Origin: CALOCY01 sp942491975
GTDB taxonomy: Bacteria; Bacteroidota; Bacteroidia; Bacteroidales; Prolixibacteraceae
DNA: 64,000 nt
Assembly (NCBI GenBank): GCA_942491975.1
Contig: CALOCY010000004.1
Location: 1,240,001-1,304,000, forward strand
Direction of reading: 5' to 3'
Shown: positions 60,120-64,000 of the stretch, in pieces
Numbering within the stretch: position 1 is the stretch's first letter
Layout: the number at the start of each line of letters is the position of its first letter
Program-made: the position numbers and the translations under genes
The notes under the pieces: model-generated
Told to the model about the DNA's origin: nothing
The model's input: only the letters and a program-made list of their open reading frames with translations
Database searches by the model: none

Positions 60120-60911
60120 ATGAGACTAATTATCCAACCCGGTTATGAACAGGTATCAAAGTGGACAGCCGGTTACATTGTACAAAAAATCAATGATTTT
60201 AAGCCAACAACCGAGAGCCCTTTTGTGTTGGGGCTTCCCACGGGCTCTACCCCCATTGGCACATACAGGGAATTAATCAAACTATATAAAAAAGGCAAAG
60301 TATCGTTTCAGCATGTGGTCACATTCAATATGGACGAATACACGGGCATCCCCAAAGATCACCCGCAAAGCTACCATACATTTATGTGGGAAAATTTCTT
60401 CAAACATATTGACATAAAAGAGGTGAACGTGAATATGCTGGATGGCAATGCTGTAAATCCCAACGATGAGTGTATTGCATATGAAGAGAAGATAAAAGCT
60501 GTCGGGGGCATCCATCTTTTTCTCGGGGGCATTGGTCCCGACGGGCATATTGCGTTTAATGAGCCGGGCTCTTCGCTGGTGTCGAAAACACGCCCAAAAA
60601 CCCTTACCCATGATACCATTGCAGCCAACTCCCGCTTTTTCGACAACGATGTAAACAAGGTGCCAAAAACAGCACTCACGGTAGGGGTTGGTACGGTACT
60701 CAGTGCACAAGAGGTTTTAATCATTGTTAATGGCCACAACAAAGCACGGGCACTGCGACATGCCATTGAAGAGGGTATTAACCACATGTGGACCATCAGC
60801 GCACTACAGATGCATCCCAAAGGGATTATTGTGTGCGACGAAGAAGCTACCCATGAATTGAAAGTAGGCACCTACAAGTACTTTAAGGACATTGAAAAAG
60901 AGAATCTGTAA
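60120..60911 (+). CDS. nagB: Glucosamine-6-phosphate deaminase NagB
   Basis: 263 residues. Converts glucosamine-6-P to fructose-6-P and ammonia. MRLIIQPGYEQVSKWTAGYI at the start, LGLPTGSTPIGTYREL (phosphate loop), VVTFNMDEYTGI (catalytic Asp), GGIGPDGHIAFNEPG, and the C-terminal HPKGIIVCDEEATHEL. I start at 60120 because residues before it are not conserved. It fits the amino-sugar salvage theme of murU and amgK, though it is 50 kb away. Confidence 0.94.
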   Translation: MRLIIQPGYEQVSKWTAGYIVQKINDFKPTTESPFVLGLPTGSTPIGTYRELIKLYKKGKVSFQHVVTFNMDEYTGIPKDHPQSYHTFMWENFFKHIDIKEVNVNMLDGNAVNPNDECIAYEEKIKAVGGIHLFLGGIGPDGHIAFNEPGSSLVSKTRPKTLTHDTIAANSRFFDNDVNKVPKTALTVGVGTVLSAQEVLIIVNGHNKARALRHAIEEGINHMWTISALQMHPKGIIVCDEEATHELKVGTYKYFKDIEKENL

Positions 60912-60947
60912 ATATTGAATAAAAATACGACTCCCTTCAGAGGATTA

Positions 60948-61172
60948 TTAACCCACTCCAGGTACGGGGCCATCACCATCATAATATCTGTATGTTACTT
61001 CAAGTTGAGGATAAAACATATACCAGCAAGTTCTTATATATATAACTCTAAATAGGAATACATTATTCGGATCATAACTGCGCCCTATTTCCTCCCATTT
61101 AGTGCAATTAGTAGGGCGCAATCCACCATGAATAGAACTCATTGCGTGAAAGTTTAGTTTTTTTGTTCTCAT
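60948..61172 (-). CDS. Double-glycine-leader precursor peptide (74 aa), next to the peptidylarginine deiminase
   Basis: 74 codons from ATG at 61172 to the stop at 60948. N-terminus MRTKKLNFHAMSSIHGG: a short leader ending in GG, with KLNF at the same place as in the peptide at 17728. The core LRPTNCTKWEEIGRSYDPNN continues to a Tyr/Arg-rich middle and a GDGPVPGVG end; two Cys (residues 23 and 51). An upstream frame to 61346 is open but the leader argues for 61172. It is on the same strand and 133 nt downstream of the peptidylarginine deiminase gene. No transporter or modifying enzyme is adjacent. A secreted peptide is inferred. Confidence 0.62.
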   Translation of the reverse strand: MRTKKLNFHAMSSIHGGLRPTNCTKWEEIGRSYDPNNVFLFRVIYIRTCWYMFYPQLEVTYRYYDGDGPVPGVG

Positions 61173-61305
61173 AATTTCCCCAATTTTAAAAATATGCGTA
61201 GAATTACGTAGTTTTAAAAAAGATGTTTCAAAATTATGTAAAAAATAATATCCAAACATTAAGGTTAAGGGCGAAGATGTCCCAATAAATATTTCAAGAA
61301 AGAAA

Positions 61306-63009
61306 CTATTTCTTAACGATTTTGAATGAACGCAGTGCCTCTTCATTACTAACTTTCAGCAGATATATACCCTCAGGAAGCCGAAGGGTGGAAATCTTCC
61401 ACTTACCGGGGCTTAAAAGCGATTTATCAGCCGGGATTCGTTGCCCATTGAATGCGTAAAGTTCAATGTGAAGTTTCCCGGTTGTATAATTTTCACTGGC
61501 AGAGATATAAAAATAGTCAGAAACCGGATTGGGATATACCTGAATGTCCCAATCTGATAAACCGGAGATTATTCCGGTGTTTGTCCTGTCAATTTCAAAT
61601 TCGTGTGGATCGGCTTCACCAATAAAGGGGTGGTATGCCCTTCTCCCCGACTGATCAACTGCTTTAATATAATAAGCGACCTCCTGATTATCTTCAAATG
61701 CCGGAAGATTGGCAGCGTAGCTGTTTTCTGTCTGATGCAACAACTGTTCCGATTGCCATTCGCCATTATCAACCCGGTAGTATACCAGTAACGAATCACT
61801 GTAAAGTGCCTCCCCGCTGTACGCTTTTATATTTGCCTCAATGGTAAAACCGGTCTCATCCTCCTGAATACCCAGTACCGGATAGTGTTTAATGCGCAGC
61901 ATCTGCTTATCGGCCATCTCATGTGTCCGGCAATGCAGTGCATCAGTCGATTCCCAACTGCCATAATATCCGGAGACTTCGTATCCGGGCATCGCCTCAC
62001 GGTACGCTTCCAATGCACCATCGTCCCATTGCGATGATGTAAGCGGGACAAACACCCGGTTATTCAGGATCAAAGCATTGGTATAAGGCTGATTACCGGG
62101 GGTATAGACCCGGTATACCTGATAATTATTTCCCCACGATGATTGCCGGGTTTTAAAATAATTTGAGACACCTTCTATTTCATCGTATTGCGGGTGTTCT
62201 TCGGGAACCGACCGGATCATTACCTTATCCACATCCAGGAACTTTCCCCAACAATCGATGTGGTCGATATACGTATTATTCGGATCATTTAACACGTGGT
62301 AAGTGTGAATCCCCAGGTAATCGGACATCAATTGATCGACCTGCGTATTCGATATTCCTTTCTCTTCACTCTCGCTGTACACAATGGTGGTGGATGCCGC
62401 TACACCGTAACCGTCAGTCATATAGTTTCCACCGGTATGTACTACACTCATGCTGTAATAGGGAAAACCGTAGCGTTCGGATAACTGTTCGGGAATTTTA
62501 TCATCGTCAGGTCGGGGACGATTGTAGACAAAATTAACAATGCCTATAGAGTCACTGCCAGCCACAAACATAGGGGCATAATCACGTGTCCAGTGCGAAT
62601 CGGTATCGGCATAAATAATTTTAATCAGTTTACTATCGTAAGTATAAGACGACAAACGTTGCCTGAAATCATGCTCTTCATGCGTATTTTTACAAATCAC
62701 ATATAGGGTATCTTTTTGGGCAATATCAGCAATCAAATCGTAAGGCAATTCAAAGGGATAGGCAATCAACACCCCCGACATGGGTTCAAATTCAGCCAGG
62801 CTTTCTACATTATCCAAAGGATCAGCCGTTGATTGAAAATAATTACCGATTTCGGCCTTACGGTTCATCTCACTGACCGAAACCATATGCATCTGCTTAT
62901 AATGCCCCCTGATCTCCTGTGCGCTGGCATTTTGAATGCCGACAACAGTAAAAAGAACAAAAAACAGGTAAAGCGTAAGCTTAATATGTTCGAAGATATA
63001 TTTTTTCAT
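61306..63009 (-). CDS. Peptidylarginine deiminase (PPAD-like) with T9SS sorting domain
   Basis: 567 residues. Secreted deiminase converting protein arginine to citrulline; relatives also include agmatine deiminase. Signal peptide, then a catalytic domain with DTDSHWTRDYAPMF, FVYNRPRPDDDKIP, GGNYMTDGYG, DPNNTYIDHIDCWGKFLD (catalytic His and Asp) and DALHCRTHEM (catalytic Cys), each matching my memory of the Porphyromonas enzyme including the RPRP segment linked to C-terminal-Arg specificity. An Ig-like domain follows and a T9SS domain ends it (DIQVYPNPVSDYFYIS ... SFKIVKK). I start at 63009. The gene is 48 nt after thrC, and the GG-leader peptide gene is directly downstream. Confidence 0.9.
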   Translation of the reverse strand: MKKYIFEHIKLTLYLFFVLFTVVGIQNASAQEIRGHYKQMHMVSVSEMNRKAEIGNYFQSTADPLDNVESLAEFEPMSGVLIAYPFELPYDLIADIAQKDTLYVICKNTHEEHDFRQRLSSYTYDSKLIKIIYADTDSHWTRDYAPMFVAGSDSIGIVNFVYNRPRPDDDKIPEQLSERYGFPYYSMSVVHTGGNYMTDGYGVAASTTIVYSESEEKGISNTQVDQLMSDYLGIHTYHVLNDPNNTYIDHIDCWGKFLDVDKVMIRSVPEEHPQYDEIEGVSNYFKTRQSSWGNNYQVYRVYTPGNQPYTNALILNNRVFVPLTSSQWDDGALEAYREAMPGYEVSGYYGSWESTDALHCRTHEMADKQMLRIKHYPVLGIQEDETGFTIEANIKAYSGEALYSDSLLVYYRVDNGEWQSEQLLHQTENSYAANLPAFEDNQEVAYYIKAVDQSGRRAYHPFIGEADPHEFEIDRTNTGIISGLSDWDIQVYPNPVSDYFYISASENYTTGKLHIELYAFNGQRIPADKSLLSPGKWKISTLRLPEGIYLLKVSNEEALRSFKIVKK

Positions 63010-63057
63010 TTTGTAATTGATTACCTGTAACAAACATTCCATTTAAAATTAGGATTG

Positions 63058-64000
63058 TTACCTGTCCAATAATAAACTTTTCAATGCTTCAAATGTATTA
63101 TTCATAGACACTTTAGAGCACTTTTTCATATCAACACTATTTTGGGGATAACCGGAAACAGCTTTTCGCACAACGGCTTCAAATTTACCGGGATGTGCCG
63201 TCTCCAGGAACAGGCCAATCTCATTGTCCGATAAACTCTTCTCTAAACAGATTTTCCCAACTGCCCCATGTGGATCGAGAACATAGCCATTTTCCCTGTA
63301 AACCTTAGCCATTTCATGCAAGGTTTCTGCATCCGATATCGAATAGGAACGGATATCTGCCCTTACCTTTTCCAAATCGTTGTTATAAATGTGCATTAAG
63401 CGTTCAAAATTGCTTGGTTCCCCCACATCCATTGCGTTTGAATAGGTTGTTACAGAAGGTCTTGGGAGGTAATCTCCACTATTCAGGTATTTTGGAAAGG
63501 TATCATTGGCATTATTGGCGGCAATAAAGCGTTCTATGGGCAATCCCATCTTTTTAGCCATTATCCCGGCTGTAAGGTTGCCAAAATTTCCACTTGGTAC
63601 CGAAATAACAAGCGGTTTATTTGTCGTTTTACGTACCTGTTTGTATGCAAAAAAGTAATACAACATTTGTGGCAACAACCGTGCAATATTGATGGAATTG
63701 GCACTACTCAAATTAATCTTTTTGTTCAAATAATCATCATTAAATACCTGTTTAACAAGTTTTTGGCAATCATCAAATGTTCCGTCTACTTCAACCGCTT
63801 TTATATTTTTACCCAAGCTGGTCATCTGGTACTCCTGGTATTGGCTTACCTTTCCTTTGGGGAAGAGTATTACCACTTCCAATCCATCCACATCATAAAA
63901 CCCGTTTGCGACAGCACTCCCGGTATCCCCTGATGTTGCCACAAGAACTGTTACGCTATCATTTTCAATGAAATGCGATAAAAATCGCGACATAAACCGT
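63058..64000 (-). CDS. thrC: Threonine synthase (5' truncated by window edge)
   Basis: PLP enzyme converting phosphohomoserine to threonine. Visible C-terminal part (from about RFMSRFLSHF) with VLVATSGDTGSAVANGF (PLP phosphate loop region), YFFAYKQVRKTTNKPLVISV, PSGNFGNLTAGIMAKKMGLP, and FLETAHPGKFEAVV. The frame is open to the window edge, so the N-terminus and the catalytic Lys are outside. Upstream of the deiminase gene on the same strand. Confidence 0.95.
   Translation of the reverse strand, partial: RFMSRFLSHFIENDSVTVLVATSGDTGSAVANGFYDVDGLEVVILFPKGKVSQYQEYQMTSLGKNIKAVEVDGTFDDCQKLVKQVFNDDYLNKKINLSSANSINIARLLPQMLYYFFAYKQVRKTTNKPLVISVPSGNFGNLTAGIMAKKMGLPIERFIAANNANDTFPKYLNSGDYLPRPSVTTYSNAMDVGEPSNFERLMHIYNNDLEKVRADIRSYSISDAETLHEMAKVYRENGYVLDPHGAVGKICLEKSLSDNEIGLFLETAHPGKFEAVVRKAVSGYPQNSVDMKKCSKVSMNNTFEALKSLLLDR

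Overview
The window is chromosomal DNA of a Bacteroidota bacterium, most likely a Bacteroidales/Marinilabiliales-type organism. The evidence is: C-terminal type IX secretion (T9SS) sorting domains on three proteins; carboxypeptidase-regulatory-domain TonB receptors; a BtuB/BtuG corrinoid pair behind a cobalamin riboswitch; DUF349 and OmpP1/FadL-type proteins; S9 and M3 peptidases with lipoprotein or secretory signals; and promoters of the Bacteroidota type (TTTG, about 19-20 nt, TAnnTTTG). I recognise no rRNA, tRNA, phage, CRISPR array or intact insertion sequence. The genus cannot be fixed from the sequence alone.

Layout. 1-5.1 kb: the 3' part of clpC, then fabG and a Dcp-type dipeptidase on the minus strand. 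5.3-10 kb: a TonB-type outer-membrane protein, then a minus-strand amgK / tiny zinc-ribbon / murU cluster that fits MurNAc salvage. 10-12.4 kb: a candidate small RNA, a secreted protein with IExWM repeats, and a radical SAM / thiamine-binding pair. 12.5-16 kb: cobalamin riboswitch, btuB-like receptor and BtuG-like propeller lipoprotein. 16.3-23.6 kb: secreted MsrB, HD hydrolase, a double-glycine-leader peptide, an S9 peptidase, nitroreductase, peroxiredoxin, a carbonic-anhydrase-like protein and a cold-shock protein. 23.7-27 kb: the thrS-infC-rpmI-rplT operon, in which infC appears to start at AUA. 27.2-35.9 kb: DPP IV, purL, an Ntn-hydrolase and an alpha/beta hydrolase.

36.2-41 kb: a DUF134 regulator / NifX-like pair divergent from a flavodoxin, with two operator-like palindromes between them, then a 291-bp inverted-repeat-bounded element and a lipoprotein zinc peptidase. 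41.3-46.8 kb: two paralogous T9SS-sorted repeat proteins, one with a Peptidase_S74 chaperone. 47.3-55.8 kb: yidC, pyrG, a DUF349 protein, trmD and proS. 55.9-60.9 kb: a Tyr/Trp-rich lipoprotein, an OmpP1-type barrel, a methyltransferase and nagB. 60.9-64 kb: a second double-glycine-leader peptide directly downstream of a peptidylarginine deiminase closely resembling the Porphyromonas enzyme, then the 3' part of thrC.

How the genes work together. Much of the accessory content concerns the envelope and peptide catabolism: Dcp, DPP IV, another S9 peptidase and an M3-like lipoprotein peptidase process peptides in the periplasm, while outer-membrane receptors import corrinoids and other ligands. 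The least explained parts are the two small precursor-like peptides with a shared KLNF...GG leader, the linkage of one of them to a peptidylarginine deiminase, the AUA start of infC, the candidate sRNA at about 10.2 kb, the WM-repeat protein, and several families of dispersed intergenic repeats.
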